From an uncultured eubacterium 1-6 (GTDB lineage Bacteria; Bacillota; Clostridia; Lachnospirales; Lachnospiraceae): 64,000 nucleotides of DNA. A program made the translations under genes and the position numbers. The notes beneath the pieces are model-generated. The model was not told the origin of the DNA and did not search any database. It worked only from the letters and a program-made list of their open reading frames with translations. Below are positions 7,324 to 16,300 of the stretch, piece after piece (within the stretch, counting starts at the first letter, position 1; every line of letters begins with the position of its first letter). The stretch is taken from positions 1 to 64,000 of the forward strand of contig CAIFEZ010000015.1 in the NCBI GenBank assembly GCA_903789595.1, read 5' to 3'.

Positions 7324-8553
7324 TTATGCGAACTTGTCAATTTTTCTGGCAATCCGGATGCGGAGCTTTTTGGCGGGAGAGTCTTCCTCCCAGCAGGCCC
7401 ACTGCGCATTGATCAGTGTCTTCGCCATGCCATACCACATCGAGACATGTGCCTCGGCCATATCCCTGGTCCCGCCGATCTCCAGTCCACTGCGTTCTAT
7501 AACAAGTATGCATTCGTTCTCATTGAAGGCCTCCACCTCGTATCCGCAGACCAAAGCCTGCAGCTGCATCTCAATCAGTCCGGCCAGCAGCCGTCCGTCT
7601 TCCTTGATGGAATTCGGAACTCCCATCCAGTCACGCAGTCCCTTGATCGCGTAGCGCTCACCGAACATTGCCTTGCCGGATGCCTCAAGAACACAGTGCA
7701 GGATATGGTCAGCCTGCTTTCTTGTCACATATTTCCGCTTCACCGCCTCGGAAATTGCCGGCAATATGTACAAAGATGCCGCGGTGGACAGGTTCATCAT
7801 CTGATTGGAAGAATCTGTCTCGGTGTTGGTCCCGTTTACAAAGTGGTAATTGCACTCCTCGCGGAACATCATAGGCTCTTCCACCGTATCCTCTTCCTGC
7901 GTGACTTTCTTATAGTCATCGGTAACGGCCGGGCCAAAGCTCTGCCACAGTTCATGAGCGGGTGCCGGATATTTTTCGCGGTTTTCCGCGATGATCCGGC
8001 AATGCCGGTCTCCGCAGCCCTTTGCCTCGACCATCATGTAATCCAGTGTCGGGCCGTCGGGACGGCGCTCGCGCGAGGCTTTCGCCTGTCCCTGCAGACT
8101 CATCGTAGTGGTACGGCAGAGCTCAGAACCGACGATATCCCAGTCACAGACATCCAGCTCCTTTTCGCAGCGATATGTGCCAAAATCCTGACACCGCCCG
8201 CACATCAGCAGCGCGTCGTCACCCATGTCACCGATCAGAGCGCCGGGAAAATCGCCGCACATGAAGGGATGGATCCCGAAGCTATCATCATTGCCGTAAT
8301 ATTTTCCGGTTGTATAGAGACGTTCGTAAGCATCTTCACACATCAGCTCTGCCCGCTCCGGATAATCCGGAATCATGATGCGCAACGCCTGCATGGCTGC
8401 CGCGGACAGAACGGATTCGAAACGGCTAATATAATGCATGGCTTCCTGATAGGAAACCAGCTTATTCCAGGGCGACTGAATTGCAACATACTCCTTGATA
8501 TTCGTTCCGACACCGGAATTCTGAGGAATTCTCTCGTCAATTTTCCTGCTCAT
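7324..8553 (-). CDS. Uncharacterised Cys-rich two-domain protein of the GcvT-like operon
   Basis: A 409-residue soluble protein I cannot name. The first half contains a CxxC-like cluster (LMCGRCQDFGTYRCEKELDVCDW, about residues 116-138) and GCGDRHCRI (about 180-188), reminiscent of V4R or L-2-amino-thiazoline-4-carboxylate hydrolase-like small-molecule domains. The second half repeats the pattern weakly: a helix with Y-G-M-A-K, then W-x-C-W, then an arginine-rich RIRIARKIDKF end aligned with CRIIAENREK, but without the Cys pair. This suggests an internal duplication in which one half lost the cysteines. GAAAGGAAACG precedes the ATG, and a 19-bp palindrome lies just upstream (8571-8589). It is the first gene of the operon. 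It may bind the substrate or metal for the demethylation; this is inference. Confidence 0.75.
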   Translation of the reverse strand: MSRKIDERIPQNSGVGTNIKEYVAIQSPWNKLVSYQEAMHYISRFESVLSAAAMQALRIMIPDYPERAELMCEDAYERLYTTGKYYGNDDSFGIHPFMCGDFPGALIGDMGDDALLMCGRCQDFGTYRCEKELDVCDWDIVGSELCRTTTMSLQGQAKASRERRPDGPTLDYMMVEAKGCGDRHCRIIAENREKYPAPAHELWQSFGPAVTDDYKKVTQEEDTVEEPMMFREECNYHFVNGTNTETDSSNQMMNLSTAASLYILPAISEAVKRKYVTRKQADHILHCVLEASGKAMFGERYAIKGLRDWMGVPNSIKEDGRLLAGLIEMQLQALVCGYEVEAFNENECILVIERSGLEIGGTRDMAEAHVSMWYGMAKTLINAQWACWEEDSPAKKLRIRIARKIDKFA

Positions 8554-8570
8554 AGATCGTTTCCTTTCTG

Positions 8571-8589
8571 ACCCGACAAATTGTCGGGT
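8571..8589. promoter_or_regulatory. Perfect 9+1+9 palindrome upstream of the GcvT-like operon
   Basis: ACCCGACAA, one A, then TTGTCGGGT: a perfect palindrome 18 nt before the start of the 409-residue gene. It is a likely operator for the divergent PucR-type regulator or another repressor; an mRNA hairpin is the alternative. Confidence 0.6.
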
Positions 8590-8716
8590 AAATTTCTTTC
8601 GCTCATATTCTCGGGAAAAAACACTATCCTCATTGTATCCCTGCCGAATTGCTTCCGATATGCACAGTTTTCATTCTTTTTCCGGAAATAAGTCCTACAA
8701 AATGACGTGCAGAAAC

Positions 8717-8744
8717 TTGACGTGATTCCTTCAGATTCTATAAT
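8717..8744 (+). promoter_or_regulatory. Promoter of the PucR-type regulator
   Basis: -35 TTGACG (8717-8722), 16-nt spacer, -10 TATAAT (8739-8744), about 27 nt before the start codon at 8771. Confidence 0.75.
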
Positions 8745-8770
8745 GAGAGGAGAAAGTGAGGTGCAGAAAT

Positions 8771-10309
8771 ATGAAGCTGAATGCTGATATCGTGTACAGT
8801 GCTCTGAAAGAACGGTATTCCGTCCGTATGATCGGTCCGAAGACCACACAGCTGACTATTTCCCGGCCGGAGCTGTACCTGGATAACGACCTTACCTTTC
8901 TCACCAATCACCTGTATCTGGCCACGATTGATCATCTTCCCCTGCATCCGAAGCTGCAGAAAAATGTAGTCATCGTTGTCATCGGAGACGGCGCAAGGCT
9001 GTCACACTATCAGGAGAAGTGCTGTCTGCTGATCATCCGGGAAAAAGCAGACTTTTTCTCCGTCAATCAATATCTCTGCCATTTATTTGATCACTATTAT
9101 GACTGGGAGAAACAGCTGTTTGATATCTTTCTGCAGTCCGCGGATCCGCAGGAGATCGTTGACTGCAGTGTTTCCTTCTTTCATCGGCCGATCCATGTGA
9201 TTGATGCTTCCTTCCACTTTCTGACACAATTACAGGGAGCACCCGATGAAATCCGAGTCGAGCCAGAACAGATGAGTGAGTATCTGGCTTCTTTTGAGAT
9301 GATCACAGATAAACACGGAGCCGTCCTGCTCGAAATATCAAACGCCCGCTACCTGTGCGTAAATCTGTTCAATCAGGTCAATCAATATATCGGCTGTATG
9401 TACCTCGAAGAAAACGGCCGCCCGTTCCGCGAGGAGGACAATGCGCTTGCCGAATTTTTAGGAAAACTTCTGGAACGGGCGCTTGAACGGAATCCTTCTA
9501 TTCTGACCGGCGAACAGGCGACCCTGAAGAATGCTCTGGAAAATCTGGTCAATGAATATCCCCTGACCGCCAATCAGAAGTGGCAGCTGAACCTGACCAG
9601 AGACGGACAGCGCTACGTCTGTATCTCCATGCACAGTGCCAACAGGCTGTCGCGCCTTCCCAGAGAATATATCTGCCGGACCTTTGAGGAGAAATTCAAG
9701 GACTCCTGTTCGTTCCCCAAGGAGAATGCCATCATATGCTTTGTGAATACAACAGACTTAATGAATGCGCAGGGGGAATATCATGCAGCTCTCAACAGGA
9801 AGCTGAAGCAGTTTCTCACGGAAACCAGCGGAATTGCCGGGGTCAGCAATGGATTTTCCGATCTCGAGACAGCCCGGATCGCTTATATACAGGCGGAGTC
9901 CGCCATTGAGAACGGATCAATCACCGCTCCGGATACAGATCTTTTCTATTTCAGCACCTATGCTCTAATCGGCATGATCATCAATTCGACGGGCGATCTT
10001 CCGGCTGAGGCTTACTTCAGCGAACGTCTGCAGAAGCTCATCAAACATGACAAGGATGCCCCTGTCTCATACCTGGAGACTCTGCGTGTATTCCTTGGAA
10101 ACAGCATGTCTTACTCTAAGACAGCAAACGATCTGTATATCCACCGCAGCACCGTGATCGACCGGATTTCCCGTATCGAACGAGAATTGAATGTGGATCT
10201 CAAAGACCCGGATACCCGCCTGCAGTTGGAGATCATTCTGAAGGCACTGGAAATCGAAGATATGGTACGCCAGGAAAAGAAATCGTCGAAAGAGATGGAT
10301 AAGATATAG
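8771..10309 (+). CDS. PucR/CdaR-type transcriptional regulator
   Basis: A 512-residue regulator. The C-terminal 60 residues carry the PucR helix-turn-helix (SYSKTANDLYIHRSTVIDRISRIE), a fold found in purine-catabolism and sugar-diacid regulators. The middle part (about 280-420) resembles the GGDEF-like domain of that family, and the N-terminal 250 residues look like a GAF-like sensor with no recognisable ligand motif. Members usually activate an adjacent catabolic operon when its substrate is bound. It is divergent from the 409-residue/GcvT-like/SDR operon with about 215 bp between, so it is very probably its regulator. GAGGTG precedes the chosen ATG at 8771; a GTG at 8756 is possible but too close to its AGGAG. 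Confidence 0.85.
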   Translation: MKLNADIVYSALKERYSVRMIGPKTTQLTISRPELYLDNDLTFLTNHLYLATIDHLPLHPKLQKNVVIVVIGDGARLSHYQEKCCLLIIREKADFFSVNQYLCHLFDHYYDWEKQLFDIFLQSADPQEIVDCSVSFFHRPIHVIDASFHFLTQLQGAPDEIRVEPEQMSEYLASFEMITDKHGAVLLEISNARYLCVNLFNQVNQYIGCMYLEENGRPFREEDNALAEFLGKLLERALERNPSILTGEQATLKNALENLVNEYPLTANQKWQLNLTRDGQRYVCISMHSANRLSRLPREYICRTFEEKFKDSCSFPKENAIICFVNTTDLMNAQGEYHAALNRKLKQFLTETSGIAGVSNGFSDLETARIAYIQAESAIENGSITAPDTDLFYFSTYALIGMIINSTGDLPAEAYFSERLQKLIKHDKDAPVSYLETLRVFLGNSMSYSKTANDLYIHRSTVIDRISRIERELNVDLKDPDTRLQLEIILKALEIEDMVRQEKKSSKEMDKI

Positions 10310-10333
10310 CCGTTGAAAAAATAAATACCGCTA

Positions 10334-10372
10334 AAAAACGCGTCGCAGCGAAAAAAACTGCGACGCGTTTTT
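10334..10372. terminator. Bidirectional terminator
   Basis: Perfect 15-bp stem AAAAACGCGTCGCAG (10334-10348) and its complement (10358-10372), flanked by A and T runs. It serves the converging regulator gene (plus) and the 71-residue gene (minus). Confidence 0.95.
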
Positions 10373-10380
10373 CTTTGATA

Positions 10381-10596
10381 TCAGCGGGAGCACTTCTTCA
10401 GATCTTCATCGATCTGATCCGCAAACTTTGCGGTCTCGGCTGATTCCGGATAAGACAGCAGCTTGCGGTAGGTCAGAGCACCAACCAGTCTCATACGGGG
10501 ATCCTTGGTGGAACCGGGAGCATATTTCTCCATGACTGCCTTGCCTTCAGGGCTGCGCATAATATCACGGATTTTAGAATCTAGAGACAGTGCCAT
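10381..10596 (-). CDS. Small conserved-looking hypothetical protein (71 aa)
   Basis: Begins MALSLDSKIRDIMRSPEGKAVMEKY and has a predominantly helical, charged composition with no signal peptide or membrane segment. The helical start (a few hydrophobic positions, then a short A/P/G loop) resembles the roughly 60-residue domain often found at the C-terminus of Lachnospiraceae glycosidases. I do not recognise a characterised function. AGGAGGAATTATT directly precedes the ATG at 10596; a 17-codon upstream extension lacks a ribosome site. It has its own terminator just downstream, and trmB is 140 bp further along. Confidence 0.7.
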   Translation of the reverse strand: MALSLDSKIRDIMRSPEGKAVMEKYAPGSTKDPRMRLVGALTYRKLLSYPESAETAKFADQIDEDLKKCSR

Positions 10597-10735
10597 AATA
10601 ATTCCTCCTTTAATCGAATCATGTGTTATCGCATTTCTGCAGATCATTAAATCATTCTTTCCCGAGAATTGTTACACTGTCATTGTATATGTCTGCTTTC
10701 TCCATCAAAATCCACAAAACATGGAATTATTCTTT

Positions 10736-11473
10736 TCATTTATCCGACAAATTGACGGGCTCCGCAATCAGCTTACAGATCAGGTTCCCTTTTGCCGAAA
10801 ATTTCTTCTCATATTCCGTCATGATGTTTCCCTGGTTCATCTCCGGGTCATGGTGAAGATCATAGGTGTATTCCAGAAGCTTCCACCCCGTTTCGTGAAT
10901 CTCATCCAGCGAAAAATCAAAGAGCGGCCGGTTGTCCGTCTTGAATTCCAGTCTCGCTCCCCTGCTCATGATTTTCTCGTAAAGCTTCAGAAAGCCGGCG
11001 GACGTCAGCCGCCGCCCTGCGTGGCGGTCCTTCGGCCACGGATCTGAAAAATTCAGATAGATTCCGTCGATCTCGCCCTCTGCAAATACTTCTGTCAGCT
11101 GCCTTGCGTCCATGCGGAGGAACCGGAAGTTGCAGTCCGCCGTCATTCCCGGCCGCTCCTTCACGTCTGCGGACAGGCCGTGCACGCTCTCCGGGTCTTC
11201 GCCCGCACGGATCCTCGCTCTCACCTCCGCCTTCTGAACCGCCCGGAATAGAACGCTGTCATACATCTCGATCCCGATAAAATTCCGGTCCGGATATGCA
11301 TCCGCCATATCCATCAGAAAATGTCCTTTTCCCATACCGATCTCGATATATAACGGATGTTTCTTATCAAATACGCTGCTCCATCTGCCCCGGAAGCTCT
11401 CCGGATTCTGTATGCAGTACTCGCTCGAGCGGATCACATCCGCCGCTCCCGGTATGTTTCGCAGCCTGCTCAT
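10736..11473 (-). CDS. trmB: tRNA (guanine-N7)-methyltransferase
   Basis: A 245-residue cytosolic enzyme that methylates G46 of tRNA with S-adenosylmethionine. It shows the SAM-binding IEIGMGKGHFLMDMA motif (about residues 43-57), the DPWPK motif in LNFSDPWPKDRHAGRRL (about 140), and the C-terminal TEYEKKFSAKGNLICKL typical of the family. AGGAGG is 9 nt upstream of the ATG. No partner gene is adjacent; the 618-bp upstream region contains a DnaA-box-like cluster but no clear promoter. Confidence 0.95.
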   Translation of the reverse strand: MSRLRNIPGAADVIRSSEYCIQNPESFRGRWSSVFDKKHPLYIEIGMGKGHFLMDMADAYPDRNFIGIEMYDSVLFRAVQKAEVRARIRAGEDPESVHGLSADVKERPGMTADCNFRFLRMDARQLTEVFAEGEIDGIYLNFSDPWPKDRHAGRRLTSAGFLKLYEKIMSRGARLEFKTDNRPLFDFSLDEIHETGWKLLEYTYDLHHDPEMNQGNIMTEYEKKFSAKGNLICKLIAEPVNLSDK

Positions 11474-12091
11474 CTGCCATTTCCTCCTGCTTTTCTTGTA
11501 CTGTATCTGCCCCTTCTGCTGTCACCGGCAGTTCTCTCTTCCTTTTCTACTGCCTTTTAGACGCTTCTTTCTCTGCCATCTCCATGGCCCTCGACACTTT
11601 TGTCTCTGGCGTTTCTATTTTCCTGTTTTAATCGGTTCCTCGTATTTTAACCTTTTATACGGATACTTATAGTTTCGGCTGTCTGTAACCCGGATCCGCA
11701 CATATGTACGAATTACAGAAACGATTCCATATTTTGTCAGATTTTTTTGGCGTTCCACGCACAATTTGAAGATCCCGGATCTAATAGTTTCACTATAAAA
11801 AAGTCAAGCCTTTTCCCCGGATTTTTCCGGATTTTGAACATTTTGGAGATACTTCACAAAACACCTGTTCCTCGGATTCTCTTATGTAACCGTGTATTTT
11901 TCCTCACATTTTTGTTGATAATGTTGATAACTTCGTGGATAACTCGATTTTACGCACCTTTTCGGGTTTCTCCGATGTTGATAAATTTGTGAATGAAAAA
12001 ATGGATCCGGAGAGTTTTTCCGACCTCGATCCAACATTTTGTGCATTTTTTTATAAAGTGAATTTTGTATACAAAAGTGGCAATATATTTT
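11474..12091. other. AT-rich intergenic region with a DnaA-box-like cluster
   Basis: 618 bp with no credible gene between trmB and the aminotransferase. The right half is AT-rich and contains four DnaA-box-like 9-mers (see 11913-11984), a TATAAAGTGAATTTT stretch and TGTATACA. Short frames here lack ribosome sites. Confidence 0.6.
11913..11984. promoter_or_regulatory. Cluster of four DnaA-box-like 9-mers
   Basis: TGTTGATAA at 11913-11921, 11922-11930 and 11976-11984, plus CGTGGATAA at 11934-11942, all in the same orientation. They are the complement of TTATCAACA/TTATCCACG, one or two changes from the DnaA box TTATCCACA. The first two abut and the third follows after 3 nt. No dnaA, dnaN or mnmG gene lies in the window, so this is not an obvious oriC. 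Confidence 0.5.
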
Positions 12092-13285
12092 TCAGCTTCT
12101 GCCGTATGCGTGTGCCAGTTTCCGGAACGCCGGGAGACTTCTGCGGATCTGATCCGTCGTCACGCAGTAGGCGATCCTCACATATCCGGGTGTCCCGAAG
12201 CTGTCAGCCGGAACCAACAGAAGCTCAAAGTCTTTCGCGCGCTCGCAGAATGCCGATGCATCTTCCTCGAGTGCCTTTACGAACAGATAAAACGCTCCGT
12301 CCGGGTGCACGCAGGTGTATCCGTACTCCGTCAGCGCGTCATACAGAAGATCCCGGTTGGTCTTGTACACGGAAAGATCTGAGACCTGTCCGACGCACTT
12401 TTCGATGACATGCTGCGTCAGACTCGGCGCACAGACATAGCCGAGTGCACGGCCGGCACCTGCGACTGCCGCATACAGATCTGCCGCATGATCCGCCTCG
12501 TCCGGAACCAGAATATAACCGATGCGTTCTCCGGGAAGAGAAAGCGACTTACTGTACGAATAACATACCACCGTGTCCGGGTAGTATTTCGTCATGTACG
12601 GTACCTTGATCTCCTCGTCATAGACGAGCTCACGGTACGGCTCATCTGCAATCAGAAAAATGGTGTGCCCGTACTCTTTTTCCTTCTCCGCCAGAAGTGC
12701 AGCCAGCTTTTGCACCGTCTCCTCCCGGAACACAACACCGGATGGATTGTTCGGTGAATTGACGAGGATCGCCTTCGTCTTTTCCGTGATCGCCGCCTCC
12801 AGATTGCCGAAATCGATCTGGAAGGTATCCGGATCCGTCGGAGAAGTCACAAGCTTCGCACCGGCGGTCTCGACAAACACGCGGTATTCCGGGAAAAACG
12901 GAGTGAAGGTGATGAACTCATCACCAGGCTCTACTATCGCGGTGATCGTGATCTTCAGTGAAGCCGCCGCCCCGCAGGTCATATACAGATTGGACGCCTG
13001 GAATGATGTTCCGAATCTGCGGTTCAGATCATCCGCAATCGCACGCCTCGTATCCGGATCTCCCGACGCGGAGGTGTAACCGTGAAGCCAGATATCGTCA
13101 TGCGTGTCAATAAGATTCTTGTACGTTTTGTTCACATCTGCCGGAGCCGGCACATTCGGATTCCCGATACTGAAATCAAAGACATTTTCCTCTCCGATCT
13201 CTGCCTTCCGTTTCTTTCCATACTCAAAGATTTCACGAATCTTCGAAGGAGCTTTCCCAAGTTCCTCCATTCTTCTATTAATCAT
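12092..13285 (-). CDS. PLP-dependent aminotransferase, class I/II
   Basis: A 397-residue fold-type I aminotransferase. The PLP lysine is in SYSKSLSLPGERIGY, the aspartate that holds the pyridine nitrogen in LIADEPYRELV, and SPNNPSG is the third signature. The amino donor and product cannot be read from sequence. The start is set at 13285, where AGAAGGG lies 10 nt upstream; an ATG three codons earlier is too close to that site. It is the last gene after addA, with a 51-nt gap that may allow co-transcription. Confidence 0.9.
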   Translation of the reverse strand: MINRRMEELGKAPSKIREIFEYGKKRKAEIGEENVFDFSIGNPNVPAPADVNKTYKNLIDTHDDIWLHGYTSASGDPDTRRAIADDLNRRFGTSFQASNLYMTCGAAASLKITITAIVEPGDEFITFTPFFPEYRVFVETAGAKLVTSPTDPDTFQIDFGNLEAAITEKTKAILVNSPNNPSGVVFREETVQKLAALLAEKEKEYGHTIFLIADEPYRELVYDEEIKVPYMTKYYPDTVVCYSYSKSLSLPGERIGYILVPDEADHAADLYAAVAGAGRALGYVCAPSLTQHVIEKCVGQVSDLSVYKTNRDLLYDALTEYGYTCVHPDGAFYLFVKALEEDASAFCERAKDFELLLVPADSFGTPGYVRIAYCVTTDQIRRSLPAFRKLAHAYGRS

Positions 13286-13336
13286 GTCACCCATTCCCTT
13301 CTTTTACCGTATAAGTCCAGTCGCATGTACGTTTAC

Positions 13337-16300
13337 TCAGCTGACCCGGATATCCTTTCCCAGCGCGACTGAATAAATGTCCGTCTCTGCCACTTCGACA
13401 CCGGTGATTCCGGAGAGCGCCAGACTGTAATACTCCAGCTGCTTTCGATATTTTTCAACCAGATCCCGTCCGTCCTTTGTGTGAACTCTGTCGGTCTTGT
13501 AATCGACGATTACATATTTTCCGTTTTCGGAAAAATATGCGTCAATGGTACCCTGTACCAGAATATTTTCGTCTTCCGGCCAACCGCTGTCAATATCTTT
13601 TGCCGGGATATCGATGACAAACGGCTGCTCCCTGTGCAGAGTGCCCGCCATCGCCGCCTTCCGCATCCGGAGTCCGATATCTGATACCAGGAATTTCACA
13701 AAATCCTCCGGAACCACACACCCGGCGTCTGCCTCGGACAGGAGCCCCCTTGCTGTCATATCCTTCACCTGCCTTTGGACTTCTTCCGCAAGTTCTGCCA
13801 GAAGCTCCTGATCTGTTTCCGTTTTTCTTTTCCCTCCGGCTTCCTCTTGTCTGCCGGTTCCTTCTTTTCTGCCAGCTTCTTCTTGTCTGCCGGTTTTCTC
13901 TTTCCCGTCACTTTCCGGTTTCTGAATCACGCGGTCCACAGACGGATAATCCAGGCATTCCAGCACATGGTGGTAAATGGTTCCCCGCGCTGCCCCTGCG
14001 GCCTCCTTCTGCCCGTCCTCTCTCATGAACTCCGGGATATACGGAATCTCCGGCTCCTCTGCGAAAGGCTCCGCTCCTTTTTCCTCTTCCATCTCTTCCA
14101 GGGAGCGCATCTTGATCTCCGTCACCGTCATTTTCGCCGGAAGCTCCGCTGCCTTCTGATACGGGTAGTCAAACGCATCTCTTCTGTCCAGAAAATCGTG
14201 AAGTTTCTCGTCAAAGATCGCATCCGACCGGACTGCTTCTCTCAGGGAGGCAGTCATGTGGTCCGTCTCCAGAGCAGACTGCATTGTGCTGTCCGCCATT
14301 TCCTCCGCCTTCACCTCTCTGACCGCGAGAATCTTTGCAGACGGCGCTGCCATCAGCACCCAGTCCAGAGGACTCCTGGCGCTGACCAGCCTGTGATAGG
14401 ACAGTGGCTTTATCTGGCTCCTCTGCCGGCTGCGAAGCACCTGCTCCGGCATTTCTCCGGGGGCTGTCCGGATCTCGGTCTCCTCCTGAAGATTTCTCAC
14501 CTCTGTGATCCGGTCTTCATCGGACACGATTCCCGTGAGAATCAGCTTCTCTCTGGCACGTGTCATCGCAACATAAAGAATGCGGATCTCCTCCCCCAGC
14601 GTATCCCGCCGGATCACCTTGCGGATCGCCGTCTGCATCACGGAGGTGCCTTTTGTGTGACGGTCGGGATCCACCATCTCCATCCCGATTCCATATTTCG
14701 CGTGAAGAACAATTCTGCTCTGCGCGTCCTGAAAATTGAACGGATTTCCAAGCCCCGATACGAAGACGACCGGAAATTCCAGTCCCTTGCTTTTGTGAAT
14801 CGACATGATCCGGACTGTATTCTCAGACTCGCTGAACAGATTGACCTCTCCGTAGTCCACCTCGTACTTTTTCATCCTCTCGATATAACGGATGAAATTG
14901 AAAAGGCCGTGATAGCTCGTCTGCTCATAATCCACCGCCTTCTCAATGAGCATTTTCAGATTGGCTTCCCGCTGCGCGCCCGCCGGCATCGCCGAGGCAT
15001 ATCTGCCGTATCCGGTTTCCTCAATTACCTGCCGGATGAGATCATGGACCTCCGTGTAAGGAATCCTCTCCCGGAAATCAGACAGCTGTTCCAGAAACGC
15101 CCGGAGTTTTTCTGCGAGTGCCGGATTCACGCCGTCTCCGCCGTCTTTTTCGACTGGCTTACCAGCATATTCCCGCACCAGCTGATACATGCTTCCTTCC
15201 GGGTCCGCGATCCGGAGCGCTGCCAGCTCTTCATCGGTACATCCGACAATCGGTGAGCGAAGGACCGCTGTCAGGGGAATATCCTGTCCCGGATTGTCGA
15301 GAATGTTCAGGTAATTCAGGACGGTCGTCACCTCCAGCGCAGAAAAATATCCGCTCTTGGATACCGTATAGACAGGAATTCCCTCATCCTGAAGGGTGCT
15401 GACGTAAACATCCGCCCACCTCCCGGGCGAGCGCATCAGTATCACACAATCGCGGTACATCAGTGGCCGGAAAGCGTCGGCATCTCTGTCCCAGACCTTT
15501 TCCGAAGCCACAAGTTCCCGGATCCGCCCGGCGATCGCCAGCGCTTCTGCCCGGACCATTGCCTCCTTGCTTCTGTCATCCTCGAATTCCGGAGCCTCCC
15601 GGTTGATCAGAAGAAGTTCCGCCTTCGGAAAATCCGGATTTTCGCTGTCCGGGAAATCCGCGCCGTAATAAAGAGCCTGCTCATCATCGTACCGGATGCC
15701 GCCGAGCTCCGGTATCATCAATCTCCGGAAAACAGCATTCGTGCAGTCCAGAACCTCTTTTCTGCTTCGGAAGTCCCGGTCCAGATTGATCCGGACACTT
15801 TGTGTATATTCGCCCGCGTCTTTTCTTTCTTCCGATTCTTTTCGATCTGCCGATGCAGAAAAATGCGGCTGTTTCATTTCCTGTTTTTCTGCCAATGCAG
15901 ACACAAGCGCATGCTCTGCTTTCTGTTTCTCCGGCGATGCGGACAGAAGCGGATATTCCGTATATTTCTGCAGAAACAGATCCGGCCGGGCCATCCGGAA
16001 TCCATAGATGGATTGTTTCATATCTCCGACCATGAAACGGTCATAGCGTTTTTCCTCTGTTCCGGAGACTGCCTCGAGAATGGCCTCCTGGATGTAGTTG
16101 CTGTCCTGATACTCGTCTGTGATTACCTCCGCATACTGAGAGGCGAGCTCCTTCGCCGCGTCAGTTCTCCGAAATGTCCCGTCCTCCTGCTTCTCCAGCA
16201 GGATCTGCAGAGCAAAATGCTCCAGATCACTGAAATCCGCGATGTTTTTCTGTCTCTTTGCCTCGGCGAACCGATCCATGAAAAGGCCGGCCAGACGCAC

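Noticed and set aside
6325..8571. 748-codon open frame on the plus strand
   Set aside because: It lies wholly antisense to the GcvT-like and 409-residue genes, which have ribosome sites, motifs and operon spacing; the antisense frame has no recognisable protein features.
11913..11984. Chromosomal origin oriC
   Set aside because: No dnaA, dnaN, recF, gyrB, mnmG or rpmH nearby, and only four imperfect boxes; kept as a possible DnaA-titration site.
13775..15256. 493-codon plus-strand frame inside addA
   Set aside because: Antisense to a gene with all AddA motifs; explained by GC-rich codon use of the opposite strand.
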